Below the pieces are notes generated by a model. The model was not told the DNA's origin, made no database searches, and saw nothing but the letters and a program-made list of their open reading frames with translations. Both the position numbers and the translations under genes were made by a program. A stretch of 35,365 nt of DNA from an uncultured Allobosea sp. (GTDB lineage: Bacteria; Pseudomonadota; Alphaproteobacteria; Rhizobiales; Beijerinckiaceae): positions 1 to 35,365 of the forward strand of contig NZ_CAMFJF010000006.1 of assembly GCF_945956895.1 (NCBI RefSeq), in the 5' to 3' direction. Below are positions 26,901 to 33,386 of this stretch, one piece after another; position 1 is the stretch's first letter, and the number at the start of each line of letters is the position of its first letter.

Positions 26901-26950
26901 TCGATGCCGAACTGTTCGGCCACCCCAAGCAACCAGACGTGTTCCATCAT
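23939..26950 (-). CDS. three-domain fusion: APH-type kinase, M23 peptidase-like domain, class III PLP phospho-lyase/aminotransferase
   Basis: A roughly 1003-residue protein with three domains. Residues about 1-330 form an aminoglycoside phosphotransferase-fold kinase (His194-Asn-Asp196...Asn201 catalytic loop, Asp219 in LIDFGD). Residues about 400-560 form an M23 (LytM-like) domain with zinc ligands His429, Asp433 and His522 in HLHF. Residues about 585-1003 form a class III PLP enzyme with Lys842 in VLGKPLGNG. The C-terminal part resembles AGXT2L ethanolamine-phosphate/phosphohydroxylysine phospho-lyases, and the kinase resembles their partner AGPHD1, so sequential phosphorylation and elimination on an amino alcohol is likely (inference). 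No signal peptide is seen, so the M23 domain may serve a structural role. ATG 26950 or 26947 follows GGGGGAG. Confidence 0.9.
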   Translation of the reverse strand: MMEHVWLLGVAEQFGIDGGLRQLGGEYDLNFRGRTSEGDVIVKAMRPQGEPALVDQQCAAISHALAADPTLPLPRLLPAEGKRFWQNVADSNGQQRMVWVQRAFEGIPMGEAGPQPPTVLAELGALTARLDLALRDFKVTAAPDAAKWDLTEAGWIKPHLDVLEGSRRTLVAEIVAGFEALKPTLDKLPRQTVHNDLNDFNILVQPRLGEPARISGLIDFGDMTNGPRVCEIAIAAAYAILDHETPEAALAAFVAGYHGVSALSAEEIGLIWPLVRMRLAVSVVNSTIEAKGRPNDPYVTISQAPAWRLLENPAIDGELMGARLRNACGLPVTDAAGRIASWIAAQRGSFAPVLGRALDGLPVGSLGIAEATIPANPFELRADEARNLGTGLGIPQEWWLGQYGEPRLVYTDKAFRKGRWLASNRRTIHMAVDVFAPAGEPVRAPLAGKVALAENREGHLDYGGVVILEHRTPAGDVFHTLYGHLATDGAAKLKQGQEIAAGEAFAKLGPAEENGGWEPHLHFQLALTLDGMGHDWPGVADPDDWALWQAICPNPAALLNLPDETVAYQAIDEAALLAERKARFGANLKLSYKKPVTFLRGWRHHLFDAMGRPYLDAYNNVPHVGHAHPRIRKVAMDQLARMNSNTRYLHPAPMALAERLTAKLPKELEVCFFVNSGSEANELALRLARAASGGYDIVTPDHGYHGNTTGAIDISAYKFNKPNMGGRKPWVQLIDVADDYRGRFRRDDPDRALHYAEQVDGALAAIAERGGKVAGFIAETFPSVGGQIIPPPGYLAAVYERIRAAGGICIADEVQTGLGRLGDYYFGFEQQGVQPDIVVLGKPLGNGHPIGALITTRAIAERFAEGPEYFSTFGGSNLSCRIASEVLDIVEEEGLSANAKTMGDRLLAGMRELAEHYPCVGDVRGIGLFLGLELVTDRETLEPATDAAAHVMNRLRDMRILVGREGPADNILKIRPPLTVGADDVEMILDRLRICLREVEAAR

Positions 26951-27141
26951 CTCTCCCCCGCCGCGGAGCGGCTGTGGCTCCGCGTTCGCTTCCTCAGGCC
27001 AAGTCGAATCGACCAGCGCCGTCATCCATAGCCAGAAAGACGGCCGATTTGCTCCCGCAAAGTTTGCGGGGCGGCGGCCGCCGGGTTGCGTTGGGCGAGG
27101 GTAGGCTTCCGGTTCCTGGCCCCGGCTCAGGAAAATGTGCC

Positions 27142-27235
27142 GTCATCCCGGACAAGCCGCGAAGCGGCGCCGATCCGGGATCCATCGTAAGGCTCTGGTG
27201 CCCTCCGATGGATCCCGGGGCAAGCCCGGGATGAC
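27142..27235. repeat. GTCAT...ATGAC palindromic repeat, copy 3 (GTCATCCCGG type)
   Basis: Starts GTCATCCCGGACAAGCC and ends CAAGCCCGGGATGAC, with GGGATCCATCG and CGATGGATCCC as inner arms. It sits 33 bases past the argH stop and may act as its transcript end. The remainder of 26951-27267 shows no gene; it must hold the fusion gene's promoter, which I could not define. Confidence 0.85.
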
Positions 27236-27267
27236 GGCGTGGTTACGGTGCAGGGGAATAGAACGCT

Positions 27268-28674
27268 TCAGGCCCACGCCAGCCAGCGCTGCTTCGCCCG
27301 CTCGATCGCCTCGCGGACGGTGTCGGGTGCCGTGCCGCCATAGCTGCGGCGGCTGCGCACCGAATGCTCCGGCGCCAGCACCTCGAAGACGGCGGCACTG
27401 ATGCGCGGATCGACCGAGCGCATGGCGTCGAGATCGAGCGCCTGCAAGGTGCAGCCCTTGGCCTCGGCCAGCGCGACGACGCGGGCTGTGATGTGATGGG
27501 CGTCGCGGAAGGGGATGCCGGCCTCGCGCACCAGCCAGTCGGCGAGGTCGGTCGCGGTCGGGAAACCGCGATCGAGGAAGGCGCGCATGCCTTCGGGGCG
27601 CACGGTGAGGTCGCGGACCATGCCGGTGGTGGCCGCGACGCAGAGTTCGACCGTCTCCAGCGCGTCGAACATCGGCTCCTTGTCCTCCTGCATGTCCTTC
27701 ATGAAGGTCATGGGTAGACCCTTGACCATCACCAGCATGGCGGTGAGCGAGCCGACGACGCGGCCGGTCTTGCCGCGCACCAGCTCGGCGGCGTCCGGGT
27801 TGCGCTTCTGCGGCATGATCGAGGAGCCGGTGGTGAAGGCGTCCGACAGCGCGATGAAACGGAAGCCGTCGCTGCACCAGAGCGTGATCTCCTCGTTCAA
27901 GCGCGAGAGATGCACGGCCAGCATCGAGCAGCAGAACAGCAATTCACAGATATGGTCGCGTGCGCCGACCGAATCCATCGAGTTTTCGGTGGGCCGGGCG
28001 AAGCCGAGTTCGGCCGCCGTGAACTGCCGGTCGATCGGGAAGGCGGTGCCGGCGAGCGCGGCGGCGCCGAGCGGCGAGACATTGGTGCGCTGGCGGGCGC
28101 CGGCCAGACGCTCGCGGTCGCGGCCGAACATCTCGACATAGGCCATCAAATGGTGGCCGAAGGTCACGGGCTGGGCGACCTGCATATGGGTGAAGCCCGG
28201 CATGATCGTCTCGGCATGCTCGCTGGCGCGCTCGATCAGCGCCTGCTGCAAGTCGCGGATGGTGCCGTCGAGAGCATCGATGGCGTCGCGCATCCAGAGG
28301 CGGACATCGGTGACGGCCTGGTCGTTGCGGCTGCGGGCGGTGTGCAGGCGCCCGGCCGGCTCGCCGATGATCTCCTTGAGGCGTGCTTCCACATTCATGT
28401 GGATGTCCTCGAGGTCGATGCTGAACTGGAGTTCGCCACGGTCGATCTCGCCGCGGATCTGGTCGAGCCCGGCCTGGATGCGCTCGTTGTCGGCGCCGGC
28501 GATGATGCCTTGACGGGCGAGCATCGCGGCATGGGTCTTGGACGCGGCGATGTCCTGCCGGTAGAGCCGGTAGTCGAAGCCGATCGAGGGATTGATCTTG
28601 CGCATCACATCGGCCGGAGCCGTCGTGAAGCGGCCGCCCCACATCTTGTTGGCACCGGGGTTCTGGTCGGACAT
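27268..28674 (-). CDS. argH: argininosuccinate lyase
   Basis: A 468-residue enzyme of the fumarase/aspartase superfamily that splits argininosuccinate into arginine and fumarate, the last step of arginine synthesis (cytoplasm). KMWGGRF near the N-terminus, [18 protein letters not shown] with the catalytic His, and the mobile loop [12 protein letters not shown] (about 283-294) with the catalytic Ser are all intact. GGAGAG precedes ATG 28674. It is divergent from a PLP enzyme, and both promoters share TTTGGA/TCCAAA sites, suggesting regulation with a catabolic module rather than only housekeeping. It could be a second argH copy. Confidence 0.95.
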   Translation of the reverse strand: MSDQNPGANKMWGGRFTTAPADVMRKINPSIGFDYRLYRQDIAASKTHAAMLARQGIIAGADNERIQAGLDQIRGEIDRGELQFSIDLEDIHMNVEARLKEIIGEPAGRLHTARSRNDQAVTDVRLWMRDAIDALDGTIRDLQQALIERASEHAETIMPGFTHMQVAQPVTFGHHLMAYVEMFGRDRERLAGARQRTNVSPLGAAALAGTAFPIDRQFTAAELGFARPTENSMDSVGARDHICELLFCCSMLAVHLSRLNEEITLWCSDGFRFIALSDAFTTGSSIMPQKRNPDAAELVRGKTGRVVGSLTAMLVMVKGLPMTFMKDMQEDKEPMFDALETVELCVAATTGMVRDLTVRPEGMRAFLDRGFPTATDLADWLVREAGIPFRDAHHITARVVALAEAKGCTLQALDLDAMRSVDPRISAAVFEVLAPEHSVRSRRSYGGTAPDTVREAIERAKQRWLAWA

Positions 28675-28727
28675 GATGGGCTCTCCGGGAGCGGCTGCGA
28701 CGGGATCACCAAGGGATAGCAATCGAG

Positions 28728-28783
28728 ATTTGGACTGTAAATTCCAAAATCGACCTTGACGTCCAAATGATGCCCATCATACT
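28728..28783. promoter_or_regulatory. divergent argH/PLP-enzyme promoters with TTTGGAC operator
   Basis: ATTTGGAC (28728-28735) and GTCCAAAT (28761-28768) are perfect inverted 8-mers 25 bp apart, and a nested TTTGGA/TCCAAA pair spans 28729-28748. For the plus-strand gene, TTGACG (28756-28761), 16 bp and CATACT (28778-28783) form a plausible promoter with a half-site between the boxes. For argH, TTTACA-17-TATCCC on the minus strand is possible. The same half-sites recur at 32842-32866. Confidence 0.6.
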
Positions 28784-28824
28784 CGCGGGAGATGCGGCGG
28801 ATCGGCCGTCGCGGGATGGGCAGC

Positions 28825-29940
28825 ATGAAGATCGAAGAATTCAGCCTGGAGCGCATCCAGTCGCTCTACGAGAACACCGTCGAGTTCAATCTCTCCGATA
28901 GCGGCGTCCATCCCTATTCGCTGAACGAATTGCTCAGCGCGGAGCAACGCACGAAGCTGATGGAGGTCGAGCTCGGCTATGGCTGGACCAACGGCGCGGT
29001 CGAATTGCGCGAGGACATCGCCAAGCTCTATCGCAACCGGACCTCGGACGAGGTGATCGTCACGAACGGTTCGGCGGAAGCTAATTTCCTGATGGTGATG
29101 TCGCTGATCGAGCCGGGCGACGAGATCGTCGTGTTCGTGCCGAACTACCTGCAGATCTGGGGCTGGGCGCGGGCGATCGGTGCCACCGTCAAGGAAGTGA
29201 AGCTGCGCGAGGAGCTGGGCTGGACGCCCGATCTCGACGAGGTCCGCCGGGCGATCACGCCGCGCACCAAGCTGATGACGATCTGTAACCCGAACAACCC
29301 GACGGGCAGCCTGCTCTCGCGCGAGACGATGGACGCGCTGGTCGAGATCGCCCGCGCGCAGGGCTGCTATCTCCATGCCGACGAAGTCTACAAGGGCGCC
29401 GAGCTCGAAACCGACGAGCCGCCCAGCTTCGCCGATCTCTACGAGAAGGCGATCATCACCAGCGGGCTCTCCAAGGCGATGGCGCTGCCCGGCCTGCGCA
29501 TCGGCTGGCTGGTCGGGCCGACCAAGGACATCTACACCGCCTGGCAGAACAAGGACTACACCTCGATCACGACGAGCGCGCTGAGCGAGCATATCGCCCG
29601 CATCGTCATCCAGCCGGCGAAGCGCGCCGAGATCCTGCAGCGGAGCAAGACCATCCTGCGGGAGAACCTCGCCCTGCTCGCCAACTGGGTGAAGGCGAAT
29701 GACGAGTTCTTCTCCTTCGTGCCGCCCAAGGCCGGCGGCATGGCCTTCATCAAGTACAGCCACTCGATGAACTCGACCGCGCTCGTGCATCGTCTGCGTG
29801 AGGAGCGCGGGATCATGCTGCTGCCGGGTGACGTCTACGGGATGGACGGCTATATCCGCATCGGCATCGGCGCGCCCGGCGACCACCTCTCTGCTGGGTT
29901 GGAACGCTTGAGCGACTACCTCAAGTCGCAGCCGCGCTAG
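28825..29940 (+). CDS. class I/II fold PLP-dependent enzyme (aminotransferase-like, first of two)
   Basis: A 371-residue fold-type I PLP enzyme. NPNNPTGS, HADEVYKG and SGLSKAMALPGLRIGW with Schiff-base Lys217 are intact, as is the carboxylate-binding Arg in YIRIGIG. The opening NLSDSGVHPYSLNELL is shared with the second enzyme at 31637-32746. It is commonly labelled 'aminotransferase', but fold-type I lyases and cyclases (capreomycidine synthase, canavanine gamma-lyase) have the same architecture. Neighbouring argH, the DauR-like regulator and the ornithine cyclodeaminase homologue point to a basic or guanidino amino acid substrate (inference). ATG 28825 is chosen on homology; 28816 is possible. 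Confidence 0.88.
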   Translation: MKIEEFSLERIQSLYENTVEFNLSDSGVHPYSLNELLSAEQRTKLMEVELGYGWTNGAVELREDIAKLYRNRTSDEVIVTNGSAEANFLMVMSLIEPGDEIVVFVPNYLQIWGWARAIGATVKEVKLREELGWTPDLDEVRRAITPRTKLMTICNPNNPTGSLLSRETMDALVEIARAQGCYLHADEVYKGAELETDEPPSFADLYEKAIITSGLSKAMALPGLRIGWLVGPTKDIYTAWQNKDYTSITTSALSEHIARIVIQPAKRAEILQRSKTILRENLALLANWVKANDEFFSFVPPKAGGMAFIKYSHSMNSTALVHRLREERGIMLLPGDVYGMDGYIRIGIGAPGDHLSAGLERLSDYLKSQPR

Positions 29941-29950
29941 AGGCTTGCGC

Positions 29951-30568
29951 ATGACGCCGGAACTCGCTCCCTACCTGCCGGTCTGCGATGCGGTGGCGCT
30001 GCTGTTCCGGCCGCATGCCGAGGTCGTGCTGCACGATTTGGGATCGCAGAGCGTCGTGCATATCGCCGGCAATTTCTCGCAGCGTGTGCTGGGCGAGCCG
30101 TCCCTGCTCGACGAGATCGGCTTCGATCCCAGCGAGACGATCATCGGCCCCTATGAGAAGGTGAACTGGGACGGGCGGCGGCTGAAGTCGATCAGCATCG
30201 TGCTCTCAGTCGGAGGCAAGGCGATCGGCGTGCTCTGCATCAATGTCGATGTCTCGCAGTTTCATGCGCTGATGCAGACGCTCTCCGCACTGGCGACGGT
30301 GCCGGCCGGCGTCGAGAAGCCGCAGGCCCTGTTCAAGGAAGACTGGCACGAGCGGATCAACGAGTTCGTGCAGCAATGGACGCAAAGCCGCGGGCTTGCC
30401 GTGACCAGCCTGAGCCGCGCCGAGAAGCGGGAGCTGGTTGCGGACCTCGCCGCGAACGGTGCGTTCGGTGGCCGCAATGCCGCCGCCTATATCTCGCGCA
30501 TCCTCGGGCTCGCCCGCGCGACCGTCTACAACTACCTCAATCAGGCCAACGAGACCCCGGATGCTTGA
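29951..30568 (+). CDS. YheO/DauR-like transcriptional regulator (PAS-like plus HTH)
   Basis: A 205-residue regulator. Residues about 10-115 form the YheO-type PAS-like sensor (YLPVCDAVALLFRPHAEVVLHDL, GPYEKVNWDGRRLKSISIVL, GKAIGVLCINVDVS). Residues about 150-200 form the HTH (LSRAEKRELVADLAANGAFG, AAAYISRILGLARATVYNYL). In Pseudomonas aeruginosa the homologue DauR represses D-arginine catabolism (dauBAR), where dauB encodes an ornithine cyclodeaminase-family enzyme; here such a gene follows with an 8-base overlap. AGAGG precedes ATG 29951, 10 bases past the PLP-enzyme stop, so the three genes form an operon. It is the best candidate to bind TTTGGAC sites. Confidence 0.88.
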   Translation: MTPELAPYLPVCDAVALLFRPHAEVVLHDLGSQSVVHIAGNFSQRVLGEPSLLDEIGFDPSETIIGPYEKVNWDGRRLKSISIVLSVGGKAIGVLCINVDVSQFHALMQTLSALATVPAGVEKPQALFKEDWHERINEFVQQWTQSRGLAVTSLSRAEKRELVADLAANGAFGGRNAAAYISRILGLARATVYNYLNQANETPDA

Positions 30569-31514
30569 CCTGTCGCGTGCGGAGATCGAGGCCGCCGTCG
30601 ATCTCGACCGGGCTTTCATCGCGCTGGAAGAGGGGTTCAAGGCCGCTGCGGCCGGGCAGGTGCAGATGCCGCCGGTCGGCTATCTCGGCTTTCCCGCGTA
30701 TAATGGCGATTGCCATATCAAGTTCGGCCATATCGCGGGCGATTCCGTTTTCGTCGTGAAGATCGCGACGGGGTTCTACGATAATCCGGCCAAGGGCCTG
30801 CCGACGACGAGCGGCATGATGATCGCGCTCTCGGCCGGGACAGGCGCGGTCGTCGCGATCCTGCGCGACGAGGGCTGGCTCACCGACCTCAGAACCGCTC
30901 TGGCCGGCGCCATCGCGACGCGCGCCGGGATGCGGGCCGATGCGCGCCGGATCGGGATCGTGGGCGCCGGCACGCAGGCGCGTTTCCAGATCCGTGCCGC
31001 CGCACATCTGCTGCGCGAGCGCGAGCCGACTTTTGCGGTCTGGGCACGCTCGCCGGAGAAGCTGGAGGCGCTGCGGCGCGATCTCGAAGGGGAGGGGATC
31101 GCGGTCGAGCCGGTCACGGAATTGGAGGCGCTCTGTGCGCAATCCGACGCGCTGATCACCGTGACGCCGGCTGCCGCGCCGATCATCCGCGACGACTGGA
31201 TCAGGCCGGGCATGCATATCACCGCGCTCGGAGCCGATGCGCCGGGCAAGCAGGAACTGGATTCCGCACTGGTCGCACTTGCCGATACGCGGATTGCGGA
31301 TTCGCTGGAGCAGAGCCTCGACCATGGCGAATTCGCCGCCGCTGCCAAGGTCGGGCTGATCGATGCGGGTGATTGCGTCGAGCTGGGGGCTGTGCTGGCC
31401 GGCGACGTGCCGGCGCGGCGCTCGAACGACGACATCACCATCGCCGACCTCACGGGGATTGCGGTGCAGGACATCGCGATCGCGCGGGTGGTGCTGGACG
31501 GGATCGGGCGCTGA
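30561..31514 (+). CDS. ornithine cyclodeaminase/mu-crystallin family dehydrogenase
   Basis: A 317-residue NAD(P)-dependent enzyme. The N-terminal dimerisation/active-site part contains Lys67 in VVKIATGF, equivalent to the catalytic lysine region of ornithine cyclodeaminase. The Rossmann motif is GIVGAGTQARFQIRAA (about 133-148). GADAPGKQELD and RSNDDITIADLTGIAVQDIA are family hallmarks. Members include ornithine cyclodeaminase, DauB (reductive amination of ketoarginine), ketimine reductases and opine dehydrogenases; I cannot choose between them. It starts 8 bases inside the end of the regulator gene. It is followed by a palindromic repeat and then the convergent second PLP enzyme. Confidence 0.88.
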   Translation: MLDLSRAEIEAAVDLDRAFIALEEGFKAAAAGQVQMPPVGYLGFPAYNGDCHIKFGHIAGDSVFVVKIATGFYDNPAKGLPTTSGMMIALSAGTGAVVAILRDEGWLTDLRTALAGAIATRAGMRADARRIGIVGAGTQARFQIRAAAHLLREREPTFAVWARSPEKLEALRRDLEGEGIAVEPVTELEALCAQSDALITVTPAAAPIIRDDWIRPGMHITALGADAPGKQELDSALVALADTRIADSLEQSLDHGEFAAAAKVGLIDAGDCVELGAVLAGDVPARRSNDDITIADLTGIAVQDIAIARVVLDGIGR

Positions 31515-31526
31515 ACGGGGCTGGAC

Positions 31527-31617
31527 GTCATTCTCGGGCTTGACCCGAGAATCTCAGGAAAGCGAGGCACAGGAGCCTCCTTCGGCGAGAGATGCTCGGG
31601 TCAAGCCCGAGCATGAC
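31527..31617. repeat. GTCAT...ATGAC palindromic repeat, copy 4
   Basis: Starts GTCATTCTCGGGCTTGACCC and ends GGGTCAAGCCCGAGCATGAC. It lies between two convergent genes, 12 bases after one stop and 19 before the other, and can fold as a bidirectional transcript end. Confidence 0.85.
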
Positions 31618-31636
31618 GGCGAGGCGTTAGGGCTCG

Positions 31637-32746
31637 TCAGCCCTTGCGCCGCGCCAGAAACCGGTCCATTCGCGCCAGTCCGTCTCGCAGCACCTCGGTC
31701 GGGACGCCGATGCCGATGCGGATGTGGTTCTCGATGCCGAACCAGCTGCCGGCGACGACGAAGACGCTCTCCTCCTCGCGCAGCTTCTGCGAGAAGACCT
31801 CGGAGGGCATGTCGAGCGGGTAGCGCAGGAAGGCCATGCCGCCGGCCTGCGGCCGTCGCCAGGACCAGTCGTTATGCTGCGCCATCCATTGCGCCACGAG
31901 ATCGGCATTGCTGCGCAGCAAATCGCGGCCGCGCGCGAGCAGGCGGCCGCGCGTTTCCGGCCGCATCACCTCCTCGGCGAGGATCTGACTGAGGATGCCG
32001 CTGCCGATCGTGGTGTAGTCCTGCCGCTCGGCCGCAGCGGCCACGACCTCGGCGGGAGCGACGATCCAGCCGAGGCGCAGGCCGGGGCAGGCGAAGGATT
32101 TCGACAGGCTCGAGGTGACCACGACCTTGGGATAGCTGCCCCAGAGCGTCTGCGTCTCGGCACCGTCGATCTCGCCGCCGCGATAGATCTCGTCGACCAT
32201 CAGCCAGGCATTGTTGCGCTTTGCGGTCTCGACGAGGGCGGCGCGGCTTGCGGCCGAGAGCACGCTGCCGGTGGGATTGGCGGGGTTTGTCACGGCGATC
32301 GCCCTGGCTCCGGCCGCGACCTTGGCTAGCTGGGCAGGATCGATCTGCCAGTCGGTATCGCCGGAGAGTTCGAGCCGGCGGATGTCGAAGCCGAGCGCGC
32401 GGCCGAGGCCATCGATCTGCATGAAGTTCGGCACGGCGAAGACCAGTGCGTCGCCGGGCTCGAACAGGGCCATCAGCGCGATCATCGTCGCCTCGGAGGA
32501 ACCGTTGGTGACGAGCACGTTCGCGGCGGTCGCGCCGGGATACCAGGAGGCGATGTTGGCACGCAGGTCCGGCCGGCCGTCGGTCCAGCCATAGCCGAGC
32601 GGCTGCTTCAGCAGGTCGCGCGCGGCCTCTTCGCCCAGGATGTCCTCGATCGACCAGGGATGGACGCCGCTCTCGGTCAGGTTGATCTCGACGTCGTTCT
32701 CGAAGAGCGTCTGGTTCCGCTCCATCTGGAAAATGTCGAATTTCAC
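31637..32746 (-). CDS. class I/II fold PLP-dependent enzyme (aminotransferase-like, second of two)
   Basis: A 369-residue fold-type I PLP enzyme, paralogous to the protein at 28825-29940 along its whole length: NLTESGVHPWSIEDIL, LGYGWTDGRPDLR, NPANPTGS, VDEIYRGGEID, SLSKSFACPGLRLGW with Lys216, and HIRIGIGVP. The start is GTG 32746 with GGGAGG upstream. It faces the first enzyme's operon convergently. About 100 bp upstream are three TTGGAC half-sites like those before the first enzyme, so both are probably under the same regulator. The reaction is unassigned; divergence in the small domain suggests a different substrate from its paralogue. Confidence 0.88.
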   Translation of the reverse strand: MKFDIFQMERNQTLFENDVEINLTESGVHPWSIEDILGEEAARDLLKQPLGYGWTDGRPDLRANIASWYPGATAANVLVTNGSSEATMIALMALFEPGDALVFAVPNFMQIDGLGRALGFDIRRLELSGDTDWQIDPAQLAKVAAGARAIAVTNPANPTGSVLSAASRAALVETAKRNNAWLMVDEIYRGGEIDGAETQTLWGSYPKVVVTSSLSKSFACPGLRLGWIVAPAEVVAAAAERQDYTTIGSGILSQILAEEVMRPETRGRLLARGRDLLRSNADLVAQWMAQHNDWSWRRPQAGGMAFLRYPLDMPSEVFSQKLREEESVFVVAGSWFGIENHIRIGIGVPTEVLRDGLARMDRFLARRKG

Positions 32747-32841
32747 GCGAGCCTCCCGCCTAGCGGTCTCTGACCGACCGCGGTGGCGGCCGGATTGTCG
32801 AGACCATGTCTGAAACGAGGGGGAGGGCGGGTCAAGGTAAA

Positions 32842-32866
32842 TTTGGACAATTCGTCCAATTTGGAC
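32842..32866. promoter_or_regulatory. TTTGGAC operator cluster upstream of second PLP enzyme
   Basis: TTGGAC (32843-32848), GTCCAA (32854-32859) and TTGGAC (32861-32866) form two overlapping inverted pairs with spacers of 5 and 1 bp. The direct copies of TTTGGAC are 18 bp apart. The sequence TTTGGACTG is identical to that at 28729-28737. This is a likely operator for a shared regulator. Confidence 0.6.
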
Positions 32867-32930
32867 TGATTGTTTATCTTGGGGGCGGCCTCGCCGGTGC
32901 GGCGCTCCAATCTTCCTCTCTGCCTTGCCG

Positions 32931-32956
32931 GGAACCGCGGCAGCCCTATATCCGTT
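32931..32956 (+). promoter_or_regulatory. EcfG (general stress sigma) promoter
   Basis: GGAAC (32931-32935), 17 bp, CGTT (32953-32956) is an exact match to the alphaproteobacterial EcfG consensus GGAAC-N16/17-CGTT. Transcription would start about 7 bases on, practically at the ATG (32965) of the small gene, implying a leaderless message. Confidence 0.65.
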
Positions 32957-32964
32957 GGCCAGCC

Positions 32965-33258
32965 ATGTTTGAATCGCCGATGCCGACCTCGAATTTCCGC
33001 TTTCCCGGTGTCCTGAACTCCCAGGAATTGCTCGTCGCAGAAGCCGTCCAGGCCAGGGCCTGGGCCGCGATCGGGCATGACGACAGGCTCGATACCGAGC
33101 TGGAATCTGAGGCCCGCGACCGGCTGGGGCGGATCATCCTGCGCCTGATGTCGAACGCATCCGACTCGGTTTCGGACCTGACTTCGACCGCTGTCGCCGA
33201 GTTCAAGGCGACCCGGCCGACGATCCGTGTCGAGCTGTCCGGGCCGCGGGGCGGCTAG
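32965..33258 (+). CDS. small hypothetical protein behind a stress promoter
   Basis: A 97-residue protein without a domain I can name. It is soluble, with no signal or membrane helix, an Ala/Leu-rich helix region (LNSQELLVAEAVQARAWAAI), an acidic middle (DTELESEARDRLGRIILRLM) and a polar end. Codon use and frame length are like its neighbours. ATG 32965 is favoured because an EcfG-type promoter places transcription start there; ATG 32980 is an alternative and neither has a ribosome site. The open frame continues upstream to 32806 through the operator region and that part is unlikely to be coding. Probably a general stress gene, function unknown. Confidence 0.6.
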   Translation: MFESPMPTSNFRFPGVLNSQELLVAEAVQARAWAAIGHDDRLDTELESEARDRLGRIILRLMSNASDSVSDLTSTAVAEFKATRPTIRVELSGPRGG

Positions 33259-33287
33259 CGCCAGACGATTTTCCACGGAAACACGCC

Positions 33288-33375
33288 GTCATCCCGGGCT
33301 TGACCCGGGATCCATCGTAGGGCGTCACACTCTACGATGGATCCCGGATCTCCGCTTCGCTGCGTCCGGGATGAC
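33288..33375. repeat. GTCAT...ATGAC palindromic repeat, copy 5 (GTCATCCCGG type)
   Basis: Starts GTCATCCCGGGCTTGACCC and ends TGCGTCCGGGATGAC, with GGGATCCATCGTAG and CTACGATGGATCCC as inner arms. It lies between convergent ends of the small stress gene and the second M20 gene and resembles copy 3. Confidence 0.85.
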
Positions 33376-33386
33376 CCGCGTTTGAG

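Noticed and set aside
27001..27025. Start of the kinase/M23/lyase protein at 27025
   Set aside because: No ribosome site is present and the extra 25 residues are unlike the kinase fold; GGGGGAG just before 26950 is a better site.
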